Shown: positions 25,478-34,835, numbered from the stretch's first letter. The stretch is DNA of 64,000 nucleotides from Marinimicrococcus sp033875255 (GCA_033875255.1 JAWZSN010000023.1:1-64000), one strand, 5' to 3'. The notes: generated by a model from the sequence alone, not told the origin. Translations and numbers: made by a program.

Positions 25478-25974
25478 GCGCTGCCCTCGGGCCGGCCGAC
25501 GCAGGGCGTCGCGGCCGGTGGATACCGTGGATCTTCGTCGCCGGCTTCGCCGTCGTCACGGCGGTCAACGCGACGATGATCTGGATAGCCGTGGACAGCT
25601 TCACCGGTCTCGATACCGAGCGGTCCTACGATCGCGGGCTGGGCTACAACCGCAACCTCGAGGCGGCGCGCCGCCAGCAGGCGCTCGGCTGGCAGGCCGC
25701 GCTGACCGCGCGCGGCATTGATCGGGCCGCGGCCGAGCTGGTGCTCGAGGTGCAGGACGCCTCGGGGCGGCCGCTGACCGACGCCCGGGTCGAGGGGCAG
25801 CTTCGGCGGCCCAGCGCCGCCGCCCTCGATCGCGAGCTGGTGCTGCGGCCCGACGCGCCCGGCCGCTACCGGGTCCGCATCGAGCTCCCCGAGCCGGGGC
25901 TTTGGGACGCGCATCTGCGGGTGACACGGGGCGGGGACCGGCTGGTGATCGACGAGCGGCTGGTGCTGCGGTGA
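25474..25974 (+). CDS. fixH: FixH family protein
   Basis: Predicted 166 residues. One N-terminal helix (WIFVAGFAVVTAVNATMIW) is followed by SFTGLDTERSYDRGLGYNRNL, a block common to FixH/CcoH. The C-terminal periplasmic beta-rich domain ends RVTRGGDRLVIDERLVLR. FixH is needed for stable cbb3 oxidase assembly. It overlaps ccoG by four bases and fixI by four bases (GTGA). Confidence 0.93.
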   Translation: MSAALGPADAGRRGRWIPWIFVAGFAVVTAVNATMIWIAVDSFTGLDTERSYDRGLGYNRNLEAARRQQALGWQAALTARGIDRAAAELVLEVQDASGRPLTDARVEGQLRRPSAAALDRELVLRPDAPGRYRVRIELPEPGLWDAHLRVTRGGDRLVIDERLVLR

Positions 25975-28169
25975 GCGCGGCCGTCCTGCAGCCGGGTGCC
26001 GACGTGCTGGCCTTCGTGCGTCGCGATCCGGGCGACGGGCTCAACGAGCTGCAGCTCATGCTCGAGGGCGTTCACTGTGGTGCCTGCGTACGGCGGATCG
26101 AGCGGGCCCTGGCCCGCCAGGGCGATCTGGAGACCGCACGGGTCAACCTCACCACGAGGCGGCTGACGCTGCGCTGGCCGGGCGAGCCCGCGCGCGCCGG
26201 CGCTCTGGTCGGGACGGTCACCAAGCTGGGCTACGGCGCGGTGCCGTTCGATCCCGAGCGTCTCGCCTCGCTCGACGGCCGGGGCGAGCGCGAGCTGCTG
26301 CTGGCCATGGGCGTGGCGGGTTTCGCCGCCGCCAACGTGATGCTCCTCGCGGTCTCGGTCTGGGCCGGGCACGCCCAGGGCATGGGCGAGGCGACCCGCG
26401 GCTTCCTGCACTGGTTCCAGGCGCTGATCGCCCTGCCGGCGATCGTCTTCGCCGGCCGGCCGTTCTTCCGCTCGGCGCTGGCCGCGCTGCGCGCCGGGCA
26501 CGCCAACATGGACGTGCCGATCTCGCTGGCGGTGCTGCTGGCCCCGGCCATGAGCCTTGCCGAGACCGTGCGCGGCGGCGAGCACGCCTATTTCGACAGC
26601 GCCATCACCCTGCTCTTCTTCCTGCTGGTGGGCCGCTATCTCGACGCCCGGGCACGCGGCGCCGCACGCGCCGCCGGGGCCCGCCTGCTGGCCCTCAACG
26701 CGGGCTCGGTGACGGTCCTGCTGCCCGACGGCACGACCCGGAGCATGCGCCCCGAGGCGGTCGAGGCCGGCCAGACGGTGCTGGTGGCGGCCGGCGAGCG
26801 GCTCGGCGTCGACGGCACGGTGAGCGAGGGCAGCTCCGAGCTCGACACCAGCCTGATCACCGGCGAGACGCTGCCGCGGCCGGCTCTCCCCGGCGAGCCG
26901 GTGTTCGCCGGCACGCTCAACATCGCAGCGCCCTTGCGGGTGACGGTCAGCTCGGCGGGCGAGGGCACGCTGCTGGCCGGAATCGTGCGCCTCATGGAGG
27001 CTGCCGAGCAGCGCCGCGGGCGGTTCGTGGCGCTGGCCGACCGGGTGGCGCGGCTCTACGCGCCGGTCGTCCACACCCTGGCGCTGGCGACCTTCCTGGG
27101 CTGGTGGCTGGTGATGGGGGCTCCCTGGCAGGAGGCGCTGATGACCGCGGTGGCGGTGCTCATCATCACCTGTCCCTGCGCCCTGGGTCTCGCCGTTCCG
27201 GCCGTGCAGGTGATCGCCGCCGGCCGGCTGATGCGCCGCGGCACCCTGTTGAAGTCGGGCACCGCGCTGGAGCGCTTTGCCCGCGTCGACACCGTCGTCT
27301 TCGACAAGACCGGCACGCTGACCCTGGGCCGGCTGGAGCTGCAGGGCGAGGGCGTCGATCCGGAGGCGCTGGCCGCGGCCGCGGCGATGGCGGCAAGCTC
27401 GCGCCATCCGCTGGCACGCGCGCTGGCCGCCGCCTGCCCGGACGCGCGCCCCGTCCCGGGCGTGCGCGAGCTGCCAGGGCTCGGGCTGGTCCGCGATGCC
27501 GCGGACGGCGAATGGCGGCTGGGGCGGCGCGGCTGGGCCGCCCAGGCGCCCGAGGACGGCGTGCCGGGAGCCGAGCTCTGGCTCGGCCGGCCGGGCAGGG
27601 CGCCGGTGCGCTTCCGCTTCGCCGACCAGCTGCGCCCGGACGCAAGGGAGGTGTTGGCCGCGCTTCGCGCTCGCGGGCTTGCCGTCGAGCTGCTGTCCGG
27701 CGACCGCGTGGCCACCGTCGCCGAGCTCGCCGTGGAGCTCGGCATCGCCGACTGGCGGGCCGGGCTGACGCCGGCGCAGAAGGTCGAGCGGCTGGAGGAG
27801 CTGGCCGCGGGCGGCCGCCGGGTGCTGATGGTGGGCGACGGGCTCAACGACGCCCCCTCGCTGGCGGCCGCCTATGCCTCGCTGTCACCCTCCAGCGCGG
27901 TGGACATCAGCCAGACGGCCGCCGATGCGGTCTTCCAGGGTGAGGCCCTGGAGCCGGTCCTCGAGCTGCTGGAGCTGGCGCGCCGTGCCGAGCGCCACGT
28001 CCTGCAGAACTTCGCCCTCTCCTTCGGCTACAATCTCCTGACGGTGCCGCTCGCCGTCCTCGGTTTCGTCACCCCGCTGGTGGCAGCCATTGCCATGAGC
28101 TCGAGCTCGCTGCTGGTGGTCGGCAACGCGCTCCGCCTCGGCCTTGCCGGCAGGCGGGGGCGGACGTGA
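25971..28169 (+). CDS. fixI: Copper-exporting P1B ATPase FixI/CcoI
   Basis: Predicted 732 residues starting at GTG 25971, which overlaps the fixH stop. Parts in order: heavy-metal-associated domain with VHCGACVRRIE; eight membrane helices with the IITCPCALGLAVPA ion-channel motif; actuator SLITGETLPR; phosphorylation loop FDKTGTLTLGR; SSRHPLARAL; and hinge MVGDGLNDAPSLAAA. This matches CcoI/FixI, which delivers copper for cbb3 oxidase. The upstream frame beyond the GTG overlaps fixH and was rejected. ccoS follows with a four-base overlap. Confidence 0.95.
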   Translation: MSAAVLQPGADVLAFVRRDPGDGLNELQLMLEGVHCGACVRRIERALARQGDLETARVNLTTRRLTLRWPGEPARAGALVGTVTKLGYGAVPFDPERLASLDGRGERELLLAMGVAGFAAANVMLLAVSVWAGHAQGMGEATRGFLHWFQALIALPAIVFAGRPFFRSALAALRAGHANMDVPISLAVLLAPAMSLAETVRGGEHAYFDSAITLLFFLLVGRYLDARARGAARAAGARLLALNAGSVTVLLPDGTTRSMRPEAVEAGQTVLVAAGERLGVDGTVSEGSSELDTSLITGETLPRPALPGEPVFAGTLNIAAPLRVTVSSAGEGTLLAGIVRLMEAAEQRRGRFVALADRVARLYAPVVHTLALATFLGWWLVMGAPWQEALMTAVAVLIITCPCALGLAVPAVQVIAAGRLMRRGTLLKSGTALERFARVDTVVFDKTGTLTLGRLELQGEGVDPEALAAAAAMAASSRHPLARALAAACPDARPVPGVRELPGLGLVRDAADGEWRLGRRGWAAQAPEDGVPGAELWLGRPGRAPVRFRFADQLRPDAREVLAALRARGLAVELLSGDRVATVAELAVELGIADWRAGLTPAQKVERLEELAAGGRRVLMVGDGLNDAPSLAAAYASLSPSSAVDISQTAADAVFQGEALEPVLELLELARRAERHVLQNFALSFGYNLLTVPLAVLGFVTPLVAAIAMSSSSLLVVGNALRLGLAGRRGRT

Positions 28170-28339
28170 GCGGCCTGCTCTACCTGATCCCGATCGCCCT
28201 GGTCCTGGGCCTGCTCGGCCTCGGCGCCTTCGTCTGGGCGCTGCGCAGCGGCCAGTATGACGACCTCGACGGCGAGGCGGCGCGGATCCTCTTCGACGAG
28301 GAGGATGACCATGGCGGGGAGCCGCGCGCGCACTCCTGA
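28166..28339 (+). CDS. ccoS: Cbb3 oxidase maturation protein CcoS (FixS)
   Basis: Predicted 57 residues, GTG start overlapping the fixI stop. One membrane helix (LIPIALVLGLLGLGAFVWAL) is followed by RSGQYDDLDGEAARILF, the signature of CcoS/FixS, and then an acidic tail. It is required for cofactor insertion in cbb3 oxidase. The length is normal for the family. It closes the fixGHIS-type operon. Confidence 0.95.
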   Translation: MSGLLYLIPIALVLGLLGLGAFVWALRSGQYDDLDGEAARILFDEEDDHGGEPRAHS

Positions 28340-28623
28340 GGCCGGCGCTGCCTGATCGGAAGCGCTGCGCGCGGCCTTTCTCCTCTTCCTCGCTCGGTTG
28401 GCGGTGCGAGGGTGGCCGCAGGGACGCCACCTCGCGGGGCGCGGCGGCCGCGCCACGCCCTGCCTGACGCGCGGCACCATCGCCGGGGCTGCGATTGCGC
28501 TCGAGGGGGAGCCGTTCTAGGTGTGGCGGCGTGGCCCTTCGGGGCAGGCACCAACCAGCGCAGAGCGCGCGGCGGCCTGGACGCTCCTCGCGGCCGCGCG
28601 GGCAGAGGAGCACGCCCGTCGCG
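28340..28623. other. Intergenic region with a degenerate repeat-family end
   Basis: Positions 28359-28387 hold GCGCTGCGCGCGGCC followed by a pyrimidine run, close to the left end of elements A and B. The right end and internal unit are missing. No gene is supported in these 284 bases. Confidence 0.5.
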
Positions 28624-29619
28624 ATGACTTCCCAGATCGCCGTTCCGACTCTCGAGGAGATCCGTGCCGCCCGCCAGGCGCTGCGCGGCCGCGTCGCCCT
28701 CACGCCCGTTCTCGACTGGGACGGCCCCGAGTTCCGGGCGCTTCTACCGGAGGGTACCAGGGTCAATCTCAAGCTCGAGCTGTTCCAGCATACCGGCAGC
28801 TTCAAGGCGCGCGGCGCGCTGACCGTCATGACCGGCCTGTCCCGCGAGGCGCTGGAGCGCGGCGTCACCGCGGTCTCGGCCGGCAACCACGCCATTGCCA
28901 CCGCCTGGGCCGCCAGGGAGCTGGGCAGCCACGCCAGGGTGGTGATGTTCAAGAGCGCCAATCCGGCGCGCATCGCCAAGGTCCGCCGCTACGGCGGCGA
29001 GGTGGTGATCGCCGACGACGTGGCCGGCGCCTTCGCCGAGGCCGAGCGGATCGAGCGCGAGGAGGGACGCACCTTCGTCCACCCCTACGAAGGGCCGCGC
29101 ACCGCGCTCGGCACCGCCACGATCGGCCAGGAATGGCTGGAGCAGGCGGGCGGGCTCGATGCGGTGATCGTTCCGGTCGGTGGCGGCGGGCTGCTGGCCG
29201 GCATCTCGGCGGCGGTCGGGCAGGCCAGCCCCTCGACCCGCGTCTTCGGTGTGGAACCCTTCGGCGCCGACAGCATGTGGCGCAGCTTCGAGGCCGGCGA
29301 GCCCCGCGCCATCGACAAGCCGCGGACCATCGCCGACAGCTTGGGCGCTCCCTTTGCGCTGCCCTACAGCTTCGGCCTGTGCCGCCGCTTCACCGAGGAG
29401 ATCGTGCGCATCGAGGACGCGGCCATGCAGCGCGCCATGGCGCTGCTTCTCGACGGGCTCAAGCTCGCCTGCGAGCCGGCCGGCGCTGCCGCCACCGCGG
29501 CCCTTCTCGGGCCGCTGCGCGAGCGCCTCGCCGGCAAGCGGGTGGGCATCATCGTGTGTGGCTCCAATATAGATCTCGACAGCTACACGAAGCTTTTGGC
29601 CGCAGCCCCGGACGCTTGA
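28624..29619 (+). CDS. Threonine dehydratase-like PLP enzyme
   Basis: Predicted 331 residues from ATG 28624. The pyridoxal Lys is in HTGSFKARGAL, SAGNHAIATAWA follows, and the phosphate-binding Gly loop is PVGGGGLLAGIS. The C terminus has ACEPAGAAATAAL and IIVCGSNIDL. This is a fold-type II serine/threonine dehydratase without an ACT regulatory domain. It could be a catabolic threonine dehydratase, a serine racemase or a related lyase. It runs with uvrC 32 bases downstream. Confidence 0.88.
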   Translation: MTSQIAVPTLEEIRAARQALRGRVALTPVLDWDGPEFRALLPEGTRVNLKLELFQHTGSFKARGALTVMTGLSREALERGVTAVSAGNHAIATAWAARELGSHARVVMFKSANPARIAKVRRYGGEVVIADDVAGAFAEAERIEREEGRTFVHPYEGPRTALGTATIGQEWLEQAGGLDAVIVPVGGGGLLAGISAAVGQASPSTRVFGVEPFGADSMWRSFEAGEPRAIDKPRTIADSLGAPFALPYSFGLCRRFTEEIVRIEDAAMQRAMALLLDGLKLACEPAGAAATAALLGPLRERLAGKRVGIIVCGSNIDLDSYTKLLAAAPDA

Positions 29620-29651
29620 CGGGGGCGGGCCGCATCGCCACCACGAGGACC

Positions 29652-31559
29652 ATGGCGGAACTGCTGGAACACGAAGCCGGGACGCGGGGCGAGGGGCCCC
29701 TGTCCGGAGGAGCATCGCTCAAGGGTGCGGCGCTGGTGCGCAGCCTGCTGCCGCGCCTGCCCAACGAATCCGGTGTCTACCGGATGCTCGACGAGAAGGG
29801 CGAGCTGCTCTACGTCGGCAAGGCTGCCTCGCTCAAGAAGCGGGTCGCCGCCTATGCCAGCCCGCACAAGCTCACCGCCCGCCTGCAGCGCATGGTGGCG
29901 CTCACGCGCTCGATGGAGTTCGTGACCACCGGCAGCGAGGTCGAGGCGCTGCTTCTCGAGGCCAACCTCATCAAGCGGTGGAAGCCCGCCTTCAACATCG
30001 TCCTGCGCGACGACAAGAGCTTCCCCTACATCTATCTGCGTCGCGACCACGAATGGCCGATGATCGGCAAGCAGCGCGGGGCGCGACGCGAGGGCCGCGA
30101 GTATTTCGGCCCGTTCGCCTCGGCGGGCGCGGTCAACGAGACGCTCAACGCGCTGTTGCGGGCCTTCCCGCTCAGGAGCTGCTCCGACAGCATCTTCGAG
30201 AACCGCACGCGGCCCTGCCTGCAGTACCAGATCAAGCGCTGCACCGCGCCCTGCGTCGGACGGATCGGGCGCGAGGATTACGAGCGGCTGGTGGGCGAGG
30301 TGCGGGCCTTCCTGACGGGCCGCTCGCGCGACGTCCAAGAGCGGCTCCAGGACGAGATGGCGAAGGCCGCCGAGCGGCTGGATTTCGAGACGGCGGCGGT
30401 GCTGCGCGACCGGCTCAAGGCGCTGGCCCATATCAGCAGCCGCCAGGGCATCAACACCGACGCCGTCGAGGATGCCGACGTGATCGCCGCCCACGAGGAG
30501 GGCGGGCAGGTCTGCGTCCAGGTGTTCTTCTATCGGGGCGGCCGCAACTACGGGAACCGCGCCTACTACCCGGCACACACCCGCGACAGCGATCTGTCCG
30601 AGATCCTCGAGGCGTTCCTCGTGCAGTTCTACAGCGAGCGCCAGCCGCCGCGGCTGGTGCTGCTCGCCGGGCGGGTGGCCGAGCAGGAGCTGGTGGCCGA
30701 CGCCCTGGGCGTGCGGGCGGGCCGGAAGGTCGAGATCGCCGTGCCGCAGCGCGGCGAGAAGCGGCAGCTGGTCGAGATCGCGCTGGGCAATGCCCGCCAG
30801 GCGCTGGCCCGCCGCCTCGCCGACGCCGATGCGCAGGGCCATCTCCTGGAGGAGCTGGCCCGGCGCCTGGGCCTGGCTGCCGCGCCGCGCCGTATCGAGG
30901 TCTACGACAACAGCCACATCCAGGGCAGCCATGCGGTCGGCACGTTCATCGTCGCCGGTCCCGAGGGCCTCGACCGCAAGGCCTACCGGACCTTCAACAT
31001 CAAGGACAGCGAGCTTCGCCCCGGCGACGACTATGCGATGATGCGCGAGGTGCTGCGGCGGCGCTTTGCCCGGCTGGTGAAGGAGGATCCCGGCCGCCAG
31101 GCCGAGGGCTGGCCCGACCTGGTGATCCTCGACGGCGGCGCCGGCCAGCTCGCTGCCGGCTGCGAGGTGCTGGGGGATCTCGGGCTGGGGGATCTGGCGC
31201 TGGCGGCGGTTGCCAAGGGGCCGGACCGCGACGCAGGGCGCGAGCGTTTCTTCCTCCCGGGACGCGAACCCTTCATGCTGGACCCGCGCGACCCCGTGCT
31301 CTACCTTGTGCAGAGACTTCGTGACGAGGCGCACCGTTTTGCGATCACCACGCATCGCGGGCGGCGCGCAAAGACGATCGGGCGCTCGGCGCTCGACGAG
31401 GTCCCGGGGATCGGAGCCAAGCGGAAACGGGCCTTGCTCAATCATTTCGGGTCGGTCCGCGGTGTCGCCCAGGCCGGGCTTCTCGATCTCGAGCAGACGC
31501 CAGGCGTCAGCAAGGCCGTCGCCAAGGCGATCCATGACCACTTCCACGACAGCCGCTGA
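29652..31559 (+). CDS. uvrC: Excinuclease ABC subunit C
   Basis: Predicted 635 residues from ATG 29652. The N-terminal GIY-YIG nuclease (ESGVYRMLDEKGELLYVGKA) is followed by the cysteine block CLQYQIKRCTAPC, a UVR motif (MAKAAERLDFETAAVLRDRL), the RNase H-like half (IEVYDNSHIQGSHAVG with Asp, and LVILDGGAGQL) and two helix-hairpin-helix motifs (LDEVPGIGAKRKRALL). UvrC makes both incisions in nucleotide excision repair. Neighbours pgsA, moaD and moaE follow in the order common in alphaproteobacteria. Confidence 0.96.
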   Translation: MAELLEHEAGTRGEGPLSGGASLKGAALVRSLLPRLPNESGVYRMLDEKGELLYVGKAASLKKRVAAYASPHKLTARLQRMVALTRSMEFVTTGSEVEALLLEANLIKRWKPAFNIVLRDDKSFPYIYLRRDHEWPMIGKQRGARREGREYFGPFASAGAVNETLNALLRAFPLRSCSDSIFENRTRPCLQYQIKRCTAPCVGRIGREDYERLVGEVRAFLTGRSRDVQERLQDEMAKAAERLDFETAAVLRDRLKALAHISSRQGINTDAVEDADVIAAHEEGGQVCVQVFFYRGGRNYGNRAYYPAHTRDSDLSEILEAFLVQFYSERQPPRLVLLAGRVAEQELVADALGVRAGRKVEIAVPQRGEKRQLVEIALGNARQALARRLADADAQGHLLEELARRLGLAAAPRRIEVYDNSHIQGSHAVGTFIVAGPEGLDRKAYRTFNIKDSELRPGDDYAMMREVLRRRFARLVKEDPGRQAEGWPDLVILDGGAGQLAAGCEVLGDLGLGDLALAAVAKGPDRDAGRERFFLPGREPFMLDPRDPVLYLVQRLRDEAHRFAITTHRGRRAKTIGRSALDEVPGIGAKRKRALLNHFGSVRGVAQAGLLDLEQTPGVSKAVAKAIHDHFHDSR

Positions 31560-31575
31560 GAGCGCCCGCCTCGCA

Positions 31576-32172
31576 ATGCTCACCAGTGCGCCCAATCTTC
31601 TGACACTGTTTCGGGTAGTGCTGATCCCGATGCTGGTCGGCCTCTTCTATGTCGACGGCACATGGGGTCGCTACGCCGCCTGCCTGGTCTTCACCATCGC
31701 CGCCGGCACCGACTATGTGGACGGCTGGCTGGCCCGGAGCTGGCAGCAGCAGTCGGCCTTCGGCCGCTGGCTCGACCCTGTCGCCGACAAGATGCTGGTG
31801 ACCGCCACCGTGCTGATGCTGGTCGGTTTCGAGCGGGCGCCGCTGCTCCCGGCCATGGTGATCGTGCTGCGCGAGATCATGGTCTCGGGCCTGCGCGAGT
31901 ACATGGCCGAGGTTGCCGTCGGCCTGCCGGTGAGCAAGCTCGCCAAGTGGAAGACGGCCGTGCAGATGGCCGCCATCGGCGTCCTCCTCGTGGGCGAAGC
32001 AGGGCCGGTCTGGCTGCCGCTCGAGGCGATCGGCTGGTGGGGCCTGTGGGCCGCGGCCTTGCTGACGCTGGTGACCGGCTGGGACTATCTCCAGGCCGGC
32101 ATTCGTCACATGCTGGGCGACCGGCGCAAGGGGCCGCTGCCGCACGCCGAGAAGATCACCCCGGCGCGCTGA
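31576..32172 (+). CDS. pgsA: CDP-diacylglycerol-glycerol-3-phosphate phosphatidyltransferase
   Basis: Predicted 198 residues from ATG 31576, 16 bases after uvrC. N-terminal SAPNLLTLFRVVLIPMLV is typical PgsA. The CDP-alcohol motif DG-x2-AR-x8-G-x3-D-x3-D is seen whole as DGWLAR...FGRWLDPVADK. Several membrane helices follow. It makes phosphatidylglycerophosphate, the first committed step to phosphatidylglycerol. Confidence 0.95.
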   Translation: MLTSAPNLLTLFRVVLIPMLVGLFYVDGTWGRYAACLVFTIAAGTDYVDGWLARSWQQQSAFGRWLDPVADKMLVTATVLMLVGFERAPLLPAMVIVLREIMVSGLREYMAEVAVGLPVSKLAKWKTAVQMAAIGVLLVGEAGPVWLPLEAIGWWGLWAAALLTLVTGWDYLQAGIRHMLGDRRKGPLPHAEKITPAR

Positions 32173-32200
32173 GCGCCGCAAGCCTTCGAGGGGGGCCGCG

Positions 32201-32452
32201 ATGAAGGTCCGCTATTTCGCCTGGCTCAGGCAGCGCACCGGCTGCGCCGAGGAAGAGGTGAGCCTGCCGGCCGCGGTTCGCACGGTGGGCGATCTCATGC
32301 ACTGGCTGGGCGAGCGCCACCCGCGTTTCGCCGAGGCCTGCGCCTCGGCCGGCGTGGTGCGCTGCGCCGTCAACCAGGACTATGTGAGCACCGACGCCCC
32401 CGTCGCGGCCGGCGACGAGGTGGCCTTCTTCCCGCCGGTGACGGGCGGCTGA
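32201..32452 (+). CDS. moaD: Molybdopterin synthase small subunit MoaD
   Basis: Predicted 83 residues, ubiquitin-like. It starts MKVRYFAWLRQRTG and ends FFPPVTGG; the Gly-Gly end is adenylated and thiocarboxylated to donate sulfur. Its stop overlaps the ATG of moaE by one base, so the two subunits are translationally linked. Confidence 0.95.
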   Translation: MKVRYFAWLRQRTGCAEEEVSLPAAVRTVGDLMHWLGERHPRFAEACASAGVVRCAVNQDYVSTDAPVAAGDEVAFFPPVTGG

Positions 32453-32913
32453 TGATCCGGGTGCAGGCCGAGCGGTTCGAGCCCGGCGCCGAGCTCGCAG
32501 CCTTCGCGAAGGGTCGCCAGGACGTCGGCGGTATCGCCACTTTCGTGGGGCTGGTGCGCGAGGACAAGGAGCATGGCCGGGTCCGCGCCATGACCCTCGA
32601 GCATTATCCCGGCATGACCGAGCGGAAGCTCGAGGAGATCGCCCTCGAGGCGAACCGCCGCTGGCCGCTGCTCGACCTCCTGGTGATCCACCGCCATGGT
32701 CGCATGGAGCCGGGCGAGCCCATCGTCCTGGTGGCCGTGGCCTCCAGCCACCGCGAGGACGCCTTCGCCGCCTGCTCCTTCCTGATGGACTGGCTCAAGA
32801 CCAAGGCACCTTTCTGGAAGCTCGAGGAAACCGACGAGGGCGAGCGCTGGGTCGACGCCCGAGCGAGCGACGATGCCGCCGCGGCGCGCTGGCAGGAGCC
32901 CGGCCAGGGCTGA
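32452..32913 (+). CDS. moaE: Molybdopterin synthase large subunit MoaE
   Basis: Predicted 153 residues. DVGGIATFVGLVRE, ALEHYPGMTERKLEEIA and RHGRMEPGEPIVLVAVAS are family blocks. SSHREDAF and the active-site Lys in KTKAPFWKLEE are present. It converts precursor Z to molybdopterin with MoaD. The third repeat element begins 29 bases after its stop. Confidence 0.95.
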   Translation: MIRVQAERFEPGAELAAFAKGRQDVGGIATFVGLVREDKEHGRVRAMTLEHYPGMTERKLEEIALEANRRWPLLDLLVIHRHGRMEPGEPIVLVAVASSHREDAFAACSFLMDWLKTKAPFWKLEETDEGERWVDARASDDAAAARWQEPGQG

Positions 32914-32942
32914 GGAGCCGGTGAGCGAGCGGGCGACGGGGC

Positions 32943-33710
32943 GGCGCAAGGCGCTGCGCGCGGCTTGCGTTCACCGGGCCTTCAGCTTTCACCGGCATTC
33001 TGCTGGGGTGGGACTGCGCCGTCGCAGCGGCGTGGCAGCGCGCCTGCTCCACCACCCGCGAGGATGGCACGGGAGGGGTTAACGAAGGGCGGGCCGGTGC
33101 CGGGTTTGTGGGGTGAGCTTCATGGCCTGTCTGCCAGGCACCGCCGCCAACCCCCGAAGACAAAAAAGACAGCCGCGCGCAGCGCCTTGGTCGGCTCCGT
33201 CGGCGGAGACCGGCTTCGGCGCTTGTCCGTTGAGCGGATCTTCATCTCTTCCGGCAATCCTGCTGGGGTGGGACTCCGCCGCCGCATCGACGTGGGGCGC
33301 GCCTGCTCCACCACCCGCGAGGATGGCACCGGAAGGGTTAACGAAGTGTGGGCCGGTGCCGGGTCGGTGGGGTGAGCTTCATGGCCTGCGTGCCGGGCGC
33401 CGCCGCCAACCCCGGAAAATGAGAAAACCAGCCGCGCGCAGCGCCTTGGTCGGCTCCGTCGGCGGAGACCGGCTTCGGCGCTTGTCCGTTGAGCGGATCT
33501 TCATCTCTTCCGGCAATCCTGCTGGGGTGAGACTCCGCCGCCGCATCGACGTGACGGCGCGCCGGTTCCATCATCCGTGAGAATGGGACGGGAGGGGTTA
33601 ACGAAGGGTGGGCCGGTGCCGGGTCTGTGGGGTGAGCTTCATGGCCTGCCTGCCAGGCGCCGCCGCCAACCCCGGAAGATAAAGAGAGCCAGCTGCGCGC
33701 GGCGTCTCGC
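32943..33710. repeat. Repeat element C, three units in the opposite orientation
   Basis: The left end 32943-32966 carries GCAAGGCGCTGCGCGCGGCT. Inverted copies (AGCCGCGCGCAGCGCCTTGG) lie at 33171 and 33430, and a decayed one is near 33686. Three internal units have CTGCTGGGGTG(G/A)GACT, CACCCGCGAGGATGG and GGGGTTAACGAAG, which are the reverse complement of the unit in elements A and B. The last two units repeat with a period of about 259 bases. Each ends with CTTCATGGCCTG and CGCCGCCAACCCC. No gene is credible inside. Confidence 0.8.
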
Positions 33711-33821
33711 ATGGCACCGCCGGCGGGGGCCTGCGCCGCCCGCTCACATCGTCGGCCGCGTCCGCGGGGCAGCTTGCGGCGATTGGCTGCGGCAGGCGGT
33801 TCCGGCAGAGCGGCGGTCCCT
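33711..33821. other. Tail of the repeat region before the phosphotransferase gene
   Basis: About 110 GC-rich bases between the decayed last inverted end and the stop of the minus-strand phosphotransferase-like gene. No gene or terminator is evident. Confidence 0.35.
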
Positions 33822-34835
33822 TTAGCCCAGGGCAGCGAGGGCGGCGTGCAGATAGACCCGGCTGCGGGTGCGCCAGTGGCCGGGGCCGTGGCGGCCCGGC
33901 TCGCTGATGTGCCAGGCCATGAGCTTGGCGCGCAGCGTTGCCCGCCGGGCGCGGTAGAAGGCGAGGAGGGTGGCGGGCGCGGGGTCGCCGGTGATCTCCC
34001 GGTAGACGGCGAGGAACGCCGGCCCCACGGTGGTGCCGCCCAGCAGGTCGGTTTCGAGGCCCAGGAAGGCCAGCTCATCGAGCGGGTCGAGCAGGCGCAG
34101 CGCTTCGTCGAACTCGAGGCAGTCGATGATCGCCGGCGGCTCGCCCAGCCAGACATGCTCGGGCCGCAGGTCGCCGTGACCTTCGACGATGCGGCCGCCG
34201 GCCGCCCGCTCGAGGAGCAGCGGCGCCAGGGAAGCGAGCGCTTGCTCCAGTCGCCGGGCGAGCAGCGCCACGTCGTCGGCCGGCAGATCCGGGACGGCGG
34301 CGGCGAGTGAGGCCAGGGTGTCGCGGGTGCGGCGGCGCAGGTCGTCGAGCGATTCTTCCGGCGTCAGCAAGGAGGGCGGAGCCGAGCGGTAGAAGCCGGC
34401 CAGCAGACGCGCGGCGCTGCGCAACGCAGCCTCGGGGACACTCCCTCTGGCGATCAGCCGGTCGAGAAACAGCATGGCGTCGAGCCGGCGCATCTGCACG
34501 AGCCAGTCGACCGGCTCGCCGTCGCCGCCGAGCCGCAGCCGGCCGTCCGTGCGGCGTATCAGCGGCACGACGCCCAGATAGACGTCCGGGGCGAGGCGGC
34601 GGTTCAAGCGCAGCTCCGCCTCGCAGTCGCGCCGGCGAAGCTCGATCGTGCTGAAATCGAGGAAAGGATAGCGCACCGGGCGCTTGAGCTTCCAGGCGTG
34701 CGCGCCGGCGAGGAACACCCAGGCCATGTGGGTGTCCAGCCGCTGCACCGAGGTGGGGCGATCGGGGTAGCTTGCAGGATCGCCCAGGAAGGCGAGCCTT
34801 TCCTCGGTGCCGTCGCCGGCGGCTGGCATAGCCAT
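33822..34835 (-). CDS. Aminoglycoside-phosphotransferase-like protein (COG2187 type)
   Basis: Predicted 337 residues; ATG 34835 or 34829 are both possible. An N-terminal strand with the ATP-site Lys (AHAWKLKRPVRYPFLDFS) leads to an ELRLNRRLAPDVYLGVVPL block. Catalytic-type loops are EGHGDLRPEHVWL and IIDCLEFDEALRLLDPLDELAF. This matches the APH-like N-terminal half of the COG2187 group, whose members often add an AAA kinase domain that is absent here. The substrate is unknown. It is divergent from the hydrolase gene by about 125 bases. Confidence 0.82.
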   Translation of the reverse strand: MAMPAAGDGTEERLAFLGDPASYPDRPTSVQRLDTHMAWVFLAGAHAWKLKRPVRYPFLDFSTIELRRRDCEAELRLNRRLAPDVYLGVVPLIRRTDGRLRLGGDGEPVDWLVQMRRLDAMLFLDRLIARGSVPEAALRSAARLLAGFYRSAPPSLLTPEESLDDLRRRTRDTLASLAAAVPDLPADDVALLARRLEQALASLAPLLLERAAGGRIVEGHGDLRPEHVWLGEPPAIIDCLEFDEALRLLDPLDELAFLGLETDLLGGTTVGPAFLAVYREITGDPAPATLLAFYRARRATLRAKLMAWHISEPGRHGPGHWRTRSRVYLHAALAALG

